This document shows, piece after piece, positions 1 through 4,311 of a DNA stretch of 5,030 nucleotides. The notes under the pieces were generated by a model. It did not search any database, was not told the origin of the DNA, and worked only from the letters and a program-made list of their open reading frames with translations. The first letter of the stretch is position 1, and each line of letters opens with the position of its first letter. The translations under genes and the position numbers were made by a program. The stretch is from the NCBI GenBank assembly GCA_027007865.1, contig JALTEE010000501.1, positions 1 to 5,030 on the forward strand, in the 5' to 3' direction. This stretch comes from a bacterium (GTDB lineage Bacteria > UBP14 > UBA6098 > B30-G16).

Positions 1-15
1 GCTCCATACCGCCAT
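1..15 (-). CDS. 5' end of a gene leaving the window; candidate type I-like specificity subunit (hsdS)
   Basis: Reading leftward, an AAGGAG ribosome-binding site (22-27) is followed after six bases by ATG at 15-13 and the codons for MAVWS, then the window ends. The Shine-Dalgarno match and spacing are very good, so I believe a gene starts here although only five codons are visible. It is the first gene downstream of the fused nuclease-methylase on the same strand, with only the repeat/DUF559 block between. In type I and BcgI-like systems the specificity subunit, which recognises the DNA target and docks on the methylase, usually follows the M gene. MAVWS-like N-termini also occur in S subunits as I remember them. 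The hsdS identity is therefore an inference from position and weak resemblance, not from a domain. Confidence 0.4.
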
Positions 16-21
16 TATTTG

Positions 22-27
22 CTCCTT
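22..27 (-). promoter_or_regulatory. Ribosome-binding site AAGGAG for the gene starting at 15
   Basis: AAGGAG on the minus strand lies six bases before an ATG. It is the main evidence that a gene begins at the left window edge. Confidence 0.5.
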
Positions 28-51
28 CTACCCTCTACTTGCGCTCGAATT

Positions 52-95
52 AACCCCCTTCGTCGCTTCGCTCCTCTGTCCCTATTGGCAAGGGA
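52..95 (+). repeat. Left half of an older, split CCCCCT-ended repeat
   Basis: This begins AACCCCCTTCG and continues through a CGCTTCGCTCC arm, like that of the copy at 588-676, to a decayed central hairpin (TCCCT at 79-83, AGGGA at 91-95). It stops where a fresh full copy begins. Its missing right half is recognisable at 187-218, so the two pieces are one old copy interrupted by the copy at 96-186. Confidence 0.6.
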
Positions 96-186
96 TTAAC
101 CCCCTAATCGCTCATTGCATTCGCTCGTTTGTCCCCCTTATTAAGGGGGACAGAAACCGAGTGCCAGCGAGGTTTCAGGGGGTTTT
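96..186 (+). repeat. Full copy A of the CCCCCT-ended repeat, nested inside an older copy
   Basis: The ends are inverted: ACCCCCT at 99-105 and AGGGGGT at 177-183. A perfect palindrome with 11-bp arms lies at 130-152 (TGTCCCCCTTA, one centre base, then its complement). A second stem pairs GAAACC (153-158) with GGTTTC (171-176). The 39 bases 145-183 match 638-676 of copy B with one mismatch (C164 versus T657). The left arm (106-129) differs from copy B. No clear target-site duplication is visible. Confidence 0.85.
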
Positions 187-218
187 CATCCATTGTGTCA
201 GCGAAAAGTCATGGGGTC
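187..218 (+). repeat. Right half of the older split repeat, overlapping the DUF559 stop
   Basis: GTGTCAGCGA at 195-204 and the closing TCATGGGGTC (209-218) match the right arm of copy B (654-677) with small changes. It abuts copy A and completes the left half at 52-95. The minus-strand stop TGA of the DUF559 gene (211-209) sits within it, at the same repeat position that supplies the methylase stop in copy B. Confidence 0.6.
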
Positions 219-565
219 AAACTCCTTTTTATTTCTTCCAAAACCTCATCAATATTTTTCAATACATCGATGTTTCTAAACCTTATTACTCTTATTCCAA
301 CAGCATTCAAAAATTTTGTTCTTTCTTCATCGTATTGATGCTTCATTTTGCTATCGTGTGATGAACCATCAATTTCGATTGCCAATTTGCATTCTGGACA
401 ATAGAAGTCGAGCACATAACCGCCGACGCTATATTGCCTACGAAATTTTTTTCCATTTAGTTGTTTACGCTGAATATATTTCCACAAACGAGCTTCTGAA
501 GGTGTCAAATTTTTTCGCAGTTCCTGTCTGCGTTCCTTCATGCGTTTTATATTAAATACTTTCAT
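209..565 (-). CDS. DUF559 family (Vsr-like, PD-(D/E)XK fold) endonuclease-domain protein
   Basis: A 118-residue protein, the usual size for DUF559. The family is related to the very-short-patch-repair nuclease Vsr and restriction-type PD-(D/E)XK folds, but its cellular role is not settled. Visible family hallmarks are ELRKNLTPSEARLWKYI (15-31), the KKFRRQYSVGGYVLDF segment (39-54) with conserved D53, then LAIEIDGSSH (61-70) with E64, D66 and H70, and a closing strand GIRVIRFRN (90-98). D53 plus E64/D66 are the likely metal-binding residues, and none is missing, so the domain looks intact. ATG at 565 has an AGGA about 11 bases upstream. A later ATG (M9) is possible, but the family usually begins near the first. 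The gene fills almost all the space between two same-orientation repeats, and its final codons (ACC CCA TGA, residues T-P-stop) come from repeat sequence. This suggests mobility as a repeat-DUF559 unit (inference). Confidence 0.9.
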   Translation of the reverse strand: MKVFNIKRMKERRQELRKNLTPSEARLWKYIQRKQLNGKKFRRQYSVGGYVLDFYCPECKLAIEIDGSSHDSKMKHQYDEERTKFLNAVGIRVIRFRNIDVLKNIDEVLEEIKRSLTP

Positions 566-587
566 TTTTTGTTTTCCTGCTTATTTA

Positions 588-676
588 ACCCCCTAATTTG
601 CTCCGCTTCGCTCCGCAAATTTTGTCCCCCTTATCAAGGGGGACAGAAACCGAGTGTCAGCGAGGTTTCAGGGGGT
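588..676 (+). repeat. Full copy B of the CCCCCT-ended cloverleaf repeat
   Basis: An 89-bp element with terminal inverted repeats ACCCCCT (588-594) and AGGGGGT (670-676). Inside are three consecutive stems: AATTTGC/GCAAATT (595-601 with 615-621), a 10-bp TGTCCCCCTT stem (623-632 with 636-645, 3-base loop), and GAAACC/GGTTTC (646-651 with 664-669). Closing the ends would give a three-armed cloverleaf in single-stranded DNA or RNA. It lies 22 bases upstream of the DUF559 start, and its right end overlaps the last nine bases of the methylase gene. Confidence 0.85.
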
Positions 677-1831
677 CCAAAAGCTAAATCTTTCCTTCTT
701 CGCAAACTCGATAAAGGCATTTGCGATTTCGAAAAGGTCGTGCTTTACTACCTTGTGCCCGTATTCGTCGAGTATGTCCTCGCCTTTTTCATTTTTTTCA
801 TAAATATATTCGCCGCTGTTGTCCTTCCCGCCCTCTTCGGAAACGGCAAAGAAAATCGGGTAATCATCTACTTTCGGGCATAGCGGACCCGCTTTGGGGT
901 CGTCGTTCCATTTCTGCAGGAAAAGAACGCTGGTTTTCGTTCCCGTATGCGGCTTAAATGTGTTTTGATGAAGTCCGACAACAGCAAGAATGCGCGCTTT
1001 ATCGGCGATGAACCTTCGAATATGCTCGTCGCTCGTGTTGTTAAATCTTCCCTGCGGAAGCACGATTGCCATTCTGCCGCCGGGTTTTAGAAAATTAAGG
1101 TTCCGCTCGATGAATAGAATATCGCGCCCGATTTTCGATGGATATTTGCCATTCGGTTTTCTAACGATATCGTAATAGGCAATAATCCTCGTGTCTTTAA
1201 TGTCCCCTGCAAAAGGGGGATTTGTCATAAGAATATCGAAGGCAAATTCTTTAAGATTTTCTCGGTTGTATTTATCCATCTCTGGGTCGTCGAAATGTCG
1301 CAATCTGTCCAAAAGCGGGTGGTTATCGCCGAGGTTCCAATTTTTTGGATTCAGCGAGTCGAGACGATAGACATGAGTTTTTCCATCGCCAGCGATGATA
1401 TTTAAAGCCTTTGCAATTTTCACCATTCGCGAATCAAAATCTATTCCATAGACCATTTCGGCGGCATATTCTGCTTCCTTTGCGGTTGGTCCCTGCGCTT
1501 TGAATTTATGACCCCAGACATAGAAAATCGTATGAACTGTAAAGCCGCAAGAACCCGCGGCGGTATCTATCATATATTCATCTCTTTTGGGGTTGAGCAT
1601 TTTCACGCACATATCGATTACATGACGTGGAGTGAAATATTGTCCTTTTTCGCCTTTGCCAACCTTTATTTCGAGATATTCGAAAGCATCGTCGATTACT
1701 CGTAAATCGCAGTTGAAAAGTTTGACATCCTGAAGGAATGAAACGCAGATTTTCAATTGGTCGGGAGTTAATTTTATTCTTTCGCCGTAATCGAAAACGC
1801 CGCTCCATTTCGATTTTGCGTTATCGAACAA
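668..1831 (-). CDS. N6-adenine DNA methylase part of a fused nuclease-methylase (3' fragment after a frameshift)
   Basis: 387 residues from a TTG at 1831. This is the HsdM-type gamma class N6-adenine methyltransferase domain, which transfers a methyl group from S-adenosylmethionine to adenine in the recognised site. Motifs in order are GQYFTPRHVIDMCVKMLNP (63-81), the SAM-binding motif I as DTAAGSCGF (89-97), the catalytic motif IV NPPF (204-207), FLKPGG (247-252) and LPQG (258-261). The N-terminus LFDNAKSKWSGVF continues directly from the upstream fragment (1774-2607): a TAA (1843-1841) just before it in this frame and the 58-base overlap show that TTG is not the natural start and that one base is missing near 1835. 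The C-terminus FIEFAKKERFSFW looks complete, but the final T-P-stop is read from repeat B. The domain itself looks intact. The joined gene would encode about 645 residues. Confidence 0.85.
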   Translation of the reverse strand: MFDNAKSKWSGVFDYGERIKLTPDQLKICVSFLQDVKLFNCDLRVIDDAFEYLEIKVGKGEKGQYFTPRHVIDMCVKMLNPKRDEYMIDTAAGSCGFTVHTIFYVWGHKFKAQGPTAKEAEYAAEMVYGIDFDSRMVKIAKALNIIAGDGKTHVYRLDSLNPKNWNLGDNHPLLDRLRHFDDPEMDKYNRENLKEFAFDILMTNPPFAGDIKDTRIIAYYDIVRKPNGKYPSKIGRDILFIERNLNFLKPGGRMAIVLPQGRFNNTSDEHIRRFIADKARILAVVGLHQNTFKPHTGTKTSVLFLQKWNDDPKAGPLCPKVDDYPIFFAVSEEGGKDNSGEYIYEKNEKGEDILDEYGHKVVKHDLFEIANAFIEFAKKERFSFWTP

Positions 1832-2607
1832 TCCATCATTTTATCCTTTAACTCTTTCGGATTATCGCCGTGAACTCGAAATTTAAGGTAATAATTTTCA
1901 TCTCTCGCACCTTTCCATTCGTCGTAAAGTTTGGCGTATATCAATTTGAAAACTTCCTCGAAGGCATCGACTCCAGCGTGGGCGAGAACTATATCTTCCA
2001 TATCGAGAATAATTTTTTTGAGCGTGGTATTTTCAAGGACGAGTTTATTATTTTCCTCGAGGTCTTTCATTGTCCATGCTTCACCCAATACATCGGCGAG
2101 ATTTTGGTCTGCTGTCGGTATTCTCGAAAGGCTTTGGTATTTATTCGGGTCTTCTCTATATAGGATGAGCAGTTCGGAGCCGTTTGTCCAAACACCGATA
2201 GGTGAACCTTCGGCGTTGCAGTATGATTTGAGTTGTTCACGACCGTCGCTTCTTTTTGGCTTTTTGCATTCGACGATTATATAAGCCTCTTTGTTGTCCT
2301 TATCCATAATGACGATATCGGCGCGATTCGATGTATAATCGGAGCCAAAAACGACATTCTTTTCGATTTTGATTCTTTCCCAAGGATAGCCGTATTGTTT
2401 GTTTAATCTCCTTGCGAAGAGCTGACGAACAACTTCTTCAGGTTTTGCGGGTCTATCCTTATCTCCGGGAACTCCTTTGAAATAGGGACGCCCTTTTTCG
2501 TCGAGGTACAAATCTTTTTCTAATTCTCGAATTTCGGAACTGGTAAAAAGTTTTATCGAATGTTTACTATTATGAATTATTTCTTCCAGCGTAATTTTTT
2601 TGCTCAT
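1774..2607 (-). CDS. HsdR_N nuclease domain plus start of the methylase (5' fragment of a fused restriction-modification enzyme)
   Basis: 277 residues from ATG at 2607. That start is preferred over the TTG at 2610 because AAAGGAG (2620-2614) lies six bases before the ATG. The N-terminal half matches the type I restriction R-subunit N-terminal nuclease (HsdR_N, PD-(D/E)XK): ERIKIEKNVVFGSDY, then RADIVIMD with catalytic D97, the VECKKPKR strand with E113 and K115, and a Q125-x3-Y129 pair resembling the QxxxY motif of HsdR. The region after residue about 195 (LDMEDIVLAHAGVDAFEEVFKLIYAKLYDE) is the helical N-terminal part of HsdM-type methylases. The frame breaks after KELKDKM; the last 19 residues are out-of-frame translation. 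Fusion of nuclease and methylase without a helicase resembles the BcgI A subunit (known family architecture); with a separate S subunit it would cleave and methylate as one complex. Confidence 0.85.
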   Translation of the reverse strand: MSKKITLEEIIHNSKHSIKLFTSSEIRELEKDLYLDEKGRPYFKGVPGDKDRPAKPEEVVRQLFARRLNKQYGYPWERIKIEKNVVFGSDYTSNRADIVIMDKDNKEAYIIVECKKPKRSDGREQLKSYCNAEGSPIGVWTNGSELLILYREDPNKYQSLSRIPTADQNLADVLGEAWTMKDLEENNKLVLENTTLKKIILDMEDIVLAHAGVDAFEEVFKLIYAKLYDEWKGARDENYYLKFRVHGDNPKELKDKMMDCSITQNRNGAAFSITAKE

Positions 2608-2613
2608 CAATGG

Positions 2614-2629
2614 CTCCTTTTTAATTATA
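2614..2629 (-). promoter_or_regulatory. TATAAT box and ribosome-binding site of the restriction-modification gene
   Basis: A perfect TATAAT (2629-2624) and an AAAGGAG ribosome-binding site (2620-2614) precede the ATG at 2607. No convincing -35 box lies 16-18 bases upstream (AAATTT at the expected place), and the implied leader would be very short. The ribosome-binding site is firm; the promoter call is weak. Confidence 0.4.
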
Positions 2630-2642
2630 GTTCAATCTATAC

Positions 2643-2850
2643 ATAAAAATTTCTTTTCGCAATTGCAAAAAGCGATTTCGCTACTAAAAAAATGATTTTC
2701 GTTATGGGGGAAATTCTCATAAATCTGATAGCGTGTTTTGGAGTGCGCAAAAAAAGGACAGAAGCGCGGAGAGAAGGAATAAAAGATGAGCGGAGAACAG
2801 CTTTTGAACCAGTGATGAAACTGATAGAATGATGAAACAAGATACAAAAG
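2643..2850. other. Gene-free stretch with no supported coding sequence
   Basis: Between the restriction-modification promoter and the palindromic repeat I see no gene with family resemblance on either strand. A 17-bp motif TGATAGCGTGTTTTGGA (2726-2742) recurs with one mismatch at 3519-3535. GATGAAAC occurs twice (2814-2821 and 2831-2838). A purine-rich stretch follows at about 2750-2790. An open frame on the minus strand (2930-2637) runs through the palindromic repeat and has no family resemblance, so I do not call it. Confidence 0.4.
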
Positions 2851-2924
2851 TCATTGCGAACAAAGTGAAGCAATCTCATGCCAATATTGCGGAGATTGCT
2901 TCGTCGCTGCGCTTCTCGCAATGA
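2851..2924. repeat. 74-bp palindromic intergenic repeat (TCATTGCGA ends)
   Basis: The ends TCATTGCGA (2851-2859) and TCGCAATGA (2916-2924) are perfect inverted copies. An inner 11-bp perfect pair, GAAGCAATCTC (2867-2877) and GAGATTGCTTC (2892-2902), surrounds a 14-base loop. Repeats of the 'GAAGCAATCTC ... GAGATTGCTTCG' type are common as scattered non-coding elements in many bacterial genomes (from memory). It sits just downstream of the damaged RelE toxin and upstream of the restriction-modification promoter. It has no coding capacity of its own. Confidence 0.8.
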
Positions 2925-2968
2925 CAACATCGCATCTGTCGTATCATTTCATCATTGTTATTGCCGGT

Positions 2969-3239
2969 TCAGGATTTTTTGCTTTTTCGATAGAATTTTT
3001 CTCTCTTATCAATCTTAATTATGCCGACCAATTTTTCTGCAAAATCAACCTCATAGAGGATTCGGTAGTCACCGACTCTAACCCTGAAAATTTTCTCGTT
3101 ACCTTCGATTTTTTGGGAATCTGGAATAAGCGGAGTTTTGGCGAGTGATTCTATTTTGGCGTATTCTCTTTACGAGCGATTTTTCAGCTTTTTGCAGGAA
3201 TTTCCTGGCAGTGCTGGAATATTCTATTTTGAATCTCAT
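2969..3239 (-). pseudogene. RelE/ParE-family toxin, frameshifted
   Basis: ATG at 3239 opens MRFKIEYSSTARKFLQKAEK, a typical RelE/ParE N-terminus, but the frame drifts after KSLVKRI and stops at 3101-3099 after 46 residues. In the next frame the rest of the toxin follows: YAKIESLAKTPLIPDSQKIE, then IFRVRVGDYRILYEVDF and IIKIDKREKFYRKSKKS, ending with TGA at 2971-2969. Joined, this is about 89-90 residues, the normal family size, with the hallmark RVGDYRI strand and the basic C-terminal KREKFYR. The break lies between 3170 and 3158; one extra base, or loss of two, explains it. Such toxins are usually ribosome-dependent mRNA endonucleases or gyrase poisons. The start overlaps the antitoxin stop as ATGA, so the two genes were translationally coupled. 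As read, no functional toxin is made, unless the indel is an assembly error. Confidence 0.8.
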
Positions 3240-3442
3240 AATCCCAATTCTTTTTTCAGTTCTTCGTGTGAAATCAGTTTTTTATTCACCTTTTCGGCGC
3301 GGTATTTCAACAGCGCTGCATAGTCGTCTTGGGTCATAATGCTATCCATGTCCACCATATGTTCTTCGATTTCGAGCACCCGCTCCTTAATGAATTCGAT
3401 TTCCCTGTAAATGTCGTCCAAAGTTGCTTGTTTTTGTGTCAT
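3236..3442 (-). CDS. Antitoxin of a RelE/ParE-type module (antitoxin-first order)
   Basis: 68 residues, starting at ATG 3442 because GGAGGAG (3455-3449) lies six bases upstream; the longer frame back to 3493 reads through this ribosome-binding site. The protein is acidic-basic and helical: a likely long helix or coiled coil from about residue 7 to 32 (LDDIYREIEFIKERVLEIEEH), then MTQDDYAALLKYRAEKVNKK and the tail HEELKKELGL. I recognise no named DNA-binding fold. The antitoxin call rests on the overlapping RelE-family toxin downstream (ATGA) and on its tail, which matches the tail of the second antitoxin in this window (HEDLKKQLGL) at eight of ten residues. That tail may be the toxin-binding segment (inference). 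Its toxin partner is frameshifted, so it may now be an orphan antitoxin. Confidence 0.75.
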   Translation of the reverse strand: MTQKQATLDDIYREIEFIKERVLEIEEHMVDMDSIMTQDDYAALLKYRAEKVNKKLISHEELKKELGL

Positions 3443-3471
3443 GTTTTTCTCCTCCGTGTTTCCTTTCCCCC

Positions 3472-3500
3472 AATTTAGCTTCCCACTCCTCATTTCGCAA
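3472..3500 (-). promoter_or_regulatory. Possible promoter of the antitoxin-first module
   Basis: TTGCGA (3500-3495) and TAAATT (3477-3472), each matching the consensus at four of six bases, are 17 bases apart, about 30 bases before the antitoxin ATG. An AATTGCAATT palindrome lies just upstream at 3505-3514. It is plausible but weak. Confidence 0.3.
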
Positions 3501-3534
3501 GAAAAATTGCAATTATTTTGATAGTGTGTTTTGG

Positions 3535-3559
3535 AAAAATTTCGCTCGAATGCGTGCAG
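3535..3559. repeat. 25-bp dispersed repeat, copy 1
   Basis: Identical over 25 bases to 4241-4265 (AAAAATTTCGCTCG... ending ATGCGTGCAG). It lies between the two toxin-antitoxin modules, next to the 17-bp motif at 3519-3535. ATGCGT near its end can pair with ACGCAT (3573-3578) to form a short hairpin. Confidence 0.7.
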
Positions 3560-3620
3560 TTCTGAGTCTCCTACGCATGCGATGGTTGGAAATTATCAAG
3601 GATGGGCTATTTTTGTGCTT

Positions 3621-3636
3621 TCCCGCTCTGGCGGGA
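3621..3636. terminator. GC-rich hairpin just after the toxin-first module
   Basis: TCCCGC (3621-3626) and GCGGGA (3631-3636) pair around TCTG. It begins three bases after the stop of the Phd/YefM-like antitoxin on the minus strand, a natural place for a 3'-end hairpin. The T-run (TTTTT, 3637-3641) is on the plus-strand side, so as a classical intrinsic terminator it would act on plus-strand transcripts. For the minus-strand operon it may only stabilise the mRNA end. Confidence 0.4.
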
Positions 3637-3639
3637 TTT

Positions 3640-3825
3640 TTACAACCCCAGTTGTTTCTTTAAGTCTTCGTGGTCGAGCCATTCTTTGTTACTCAACTTT
3701 GTCTCGAGGGCTGAGTAGTAGTCCACCATGTCCTCTTCGATTTCCCTTAATCTCATGTATTCTTTGTAGTCGAGGATGATGGCTACCGGTCTGTCATCTT
3801 CTTTTATTATTTGTGTGCTTATCAT
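3640..3825 (-). CDS. Short Phd/YefM-like antitoxin, second gene of a toxin-first module
   Basis: 61 residues from ATG 3825, with GGAG about nine bases upstream inside the toxin gene. The segment RPVAIILDYKEYMRLREIEED (12-32) is the familiar 'prevent-host-death' core: a strand followed by the EY..L helix. The tail WLDHEDLKKQLGL (49-61) resembles that of the other antitoxin here. Phd/YefM proteins are usually 75-90 residues and bind DNA with their N-terminal part; this one lacks the first helix and may be unable to repress its own promoter in the standard way (inference). It overlaps the toxin stop as TAATG, so the pair is translationally coupled, with the toxin translated first. The family assignment is fairly sure; autoregulation is unknown. 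Confidence 0.8.
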   Translation of the reverse strand: MISTQIIKEDDRPVAIILDYKEYMRLREIEEDMVDYYSALETKLSNKEWLDHEDLKKQLGL

Positions 3826-4082
3826 TAGTATGACTCCTGACGATGTTTTATTTCATATATGAGCATTGTTGATTTTTCCATTTCGAAAATGATTCGATAG
3901 TCGCCGACTCGCAATCTCAGAAATGATGCGCGTTTACCTTTCAATGCTTTGATGTCATAGTTTCCCGATGGATTCTCTGCATATTGTTCGATTCTCTCGA
4001 TTATCCTTTTTGCGTTTCTCTTATCGCTTTTCACAATTCTGTTGAGTTGCTTTCCTGCTTTTGACGAATATTTGATTTCCAT
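3825..4082 (-). CDS. RelE/ParE-family toxin, first gene of a toxin-first module
   Basis: 85 residues from ATG 4082, an ordinary length for the family; AAAGGAAG lies about ten bases upstream. It begins MEIKYSSKAGKQLNRI, has a basic helical hairpin (about 11-36), then FLRLRVGDYRIIFEME (54-69), the family's hallmark strand pair, and ends YEIKHRQESY with the basic and aromatic C-terminal residues typical of RelE-like mRNA interferases. R59, R63 and the tail H80-R81-Y85 are the residues I would expect at the active site (from family knowledge). It acts in the cytoplasm, most likely on ribosome-bound mRNA, and is neutralised by the overlapping downstream antitoxin. It appears intact, unlike the related toxin at 2969-3239. 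A ParE-like gyrase poison cannot be excluded from sequence alone. Confidence 0.88.
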   Translation of the reverse strand: MEIKYSSKAGKQLNRIVKSDKRNAKRIIERIEQYAENPSGNYDIKALKGKRASFLRLRVGDYRIIFEMEKSTMLIYEIKHRQESY

Positions 4083-4141
4083 CTATTTCACTTCCTTTTG
4101 CAGAAGCATTTGCGGACTCCAGATTAAATTCCTTCTGTGTA

Positions 4142-4171
4142 ATAAGATATAAGTTAGATTTTGGATGTCAA
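4142..4171 (-). promoter_or_regulatory. Promoter of the toxin-first module
   Basis: A consensus -35 TTGACA (4171-4166) is followed by two overlapping -10 candidates: TATCTT after 16 bases (4149-4144) or TCTTAT after 18 bases (4147-4142), each four of six. The leader to the ATG is about 55 bases and contains TGGAGTCC and the element GCAAATGCTTCTGCAAA, a possible operator (speculative). Confidence 0.55.
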
Positions 4172-4227
4172 GTCAAAAGGAAAGAATATTTCTTTTTCGG
4201 GAGTGTGAAAGAGCATCTCGTTTTCGG

Positions 4228-4253
4228 GAGCGAATTTTGAAAAAATTTCGCTC
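4228..4253. repeat. AT/GC hairpin downstream of the IF-2B-family gene
   Basis: GAGCGAATTTT (4228-4238) pairs with AAAAATTTCGCTC (4241-4253), an 11-bp stem with one bulged base and a tiny loop. It lies about 60 bases past the IF-2B-family stop and before the toxin promoter, where a 3'-end processing or termination hairpin would be expected. Its right arm belongs to the 25-bp dispersed repeat. The neighbouring TTTTCGGGAG occurs twice (4194-4203, 4221-4230). Confidence 0.5.
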
Positions 4254-4265
4254 GAATGCGTGCAG
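4241..4265. repeat. 25-bp dispersed repeat, copy 2
   Basis: Identical to 3535-3559. Here the left part forms one arm of the hairpin at 4228-4253, and on the minus strand TCGCT/AGCGA followed by AATTTTTT resembles a weak terminator for the IF-2B-family gene. Confidence 0.7.
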
Positions 4266-4311
4266 CGAGGATTTATATTTGCGAATTCATTTGGTGAGCG
4301 GAAATGTCTTT

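Noticed and set aside
588..676. tRNA or other known RNA gene, because of the cloverleaf shape
   Set aside because: It has no TPsiC or anticodon-arm consensus and no discriminator/CCA context, and the fold has inverted C5/G5 ends repeated elsewhere in the window.
52..676. CRISPR array
   Set aside because: The repeats are few, irregularly spaced, long and internally palindromic, and the spacer between two of them is a gene.
1829..1843. Programmed -1 ribosomal frameshift in the nuclease-methylase gene
   Set aside because: No canonical slippery heptamer occurs between the TAA limiting the second frame and the join, and slippage at ATG ATG GAT would pair poorly.
2782..2817. Nine-codon plus-strand ORF (MSGEQLLNQ) after an AAGGA
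   Set aside because: It is too short and isolated to distinguish from chance.
2637..2930. 97-residue open frame on the minus strand
   Set aside because: It runs through the palindromic repeat and its composition looks like translated non-coding DNA; no ribosome-binding site or family match was seen.
3443..3493. Longer start for the antitoxin at 3493
   Set aside because: The extra 17 codons would include the GGAGGAG ribosome-binding site and GC-rich leader; ATG at 3442 is far better placed.
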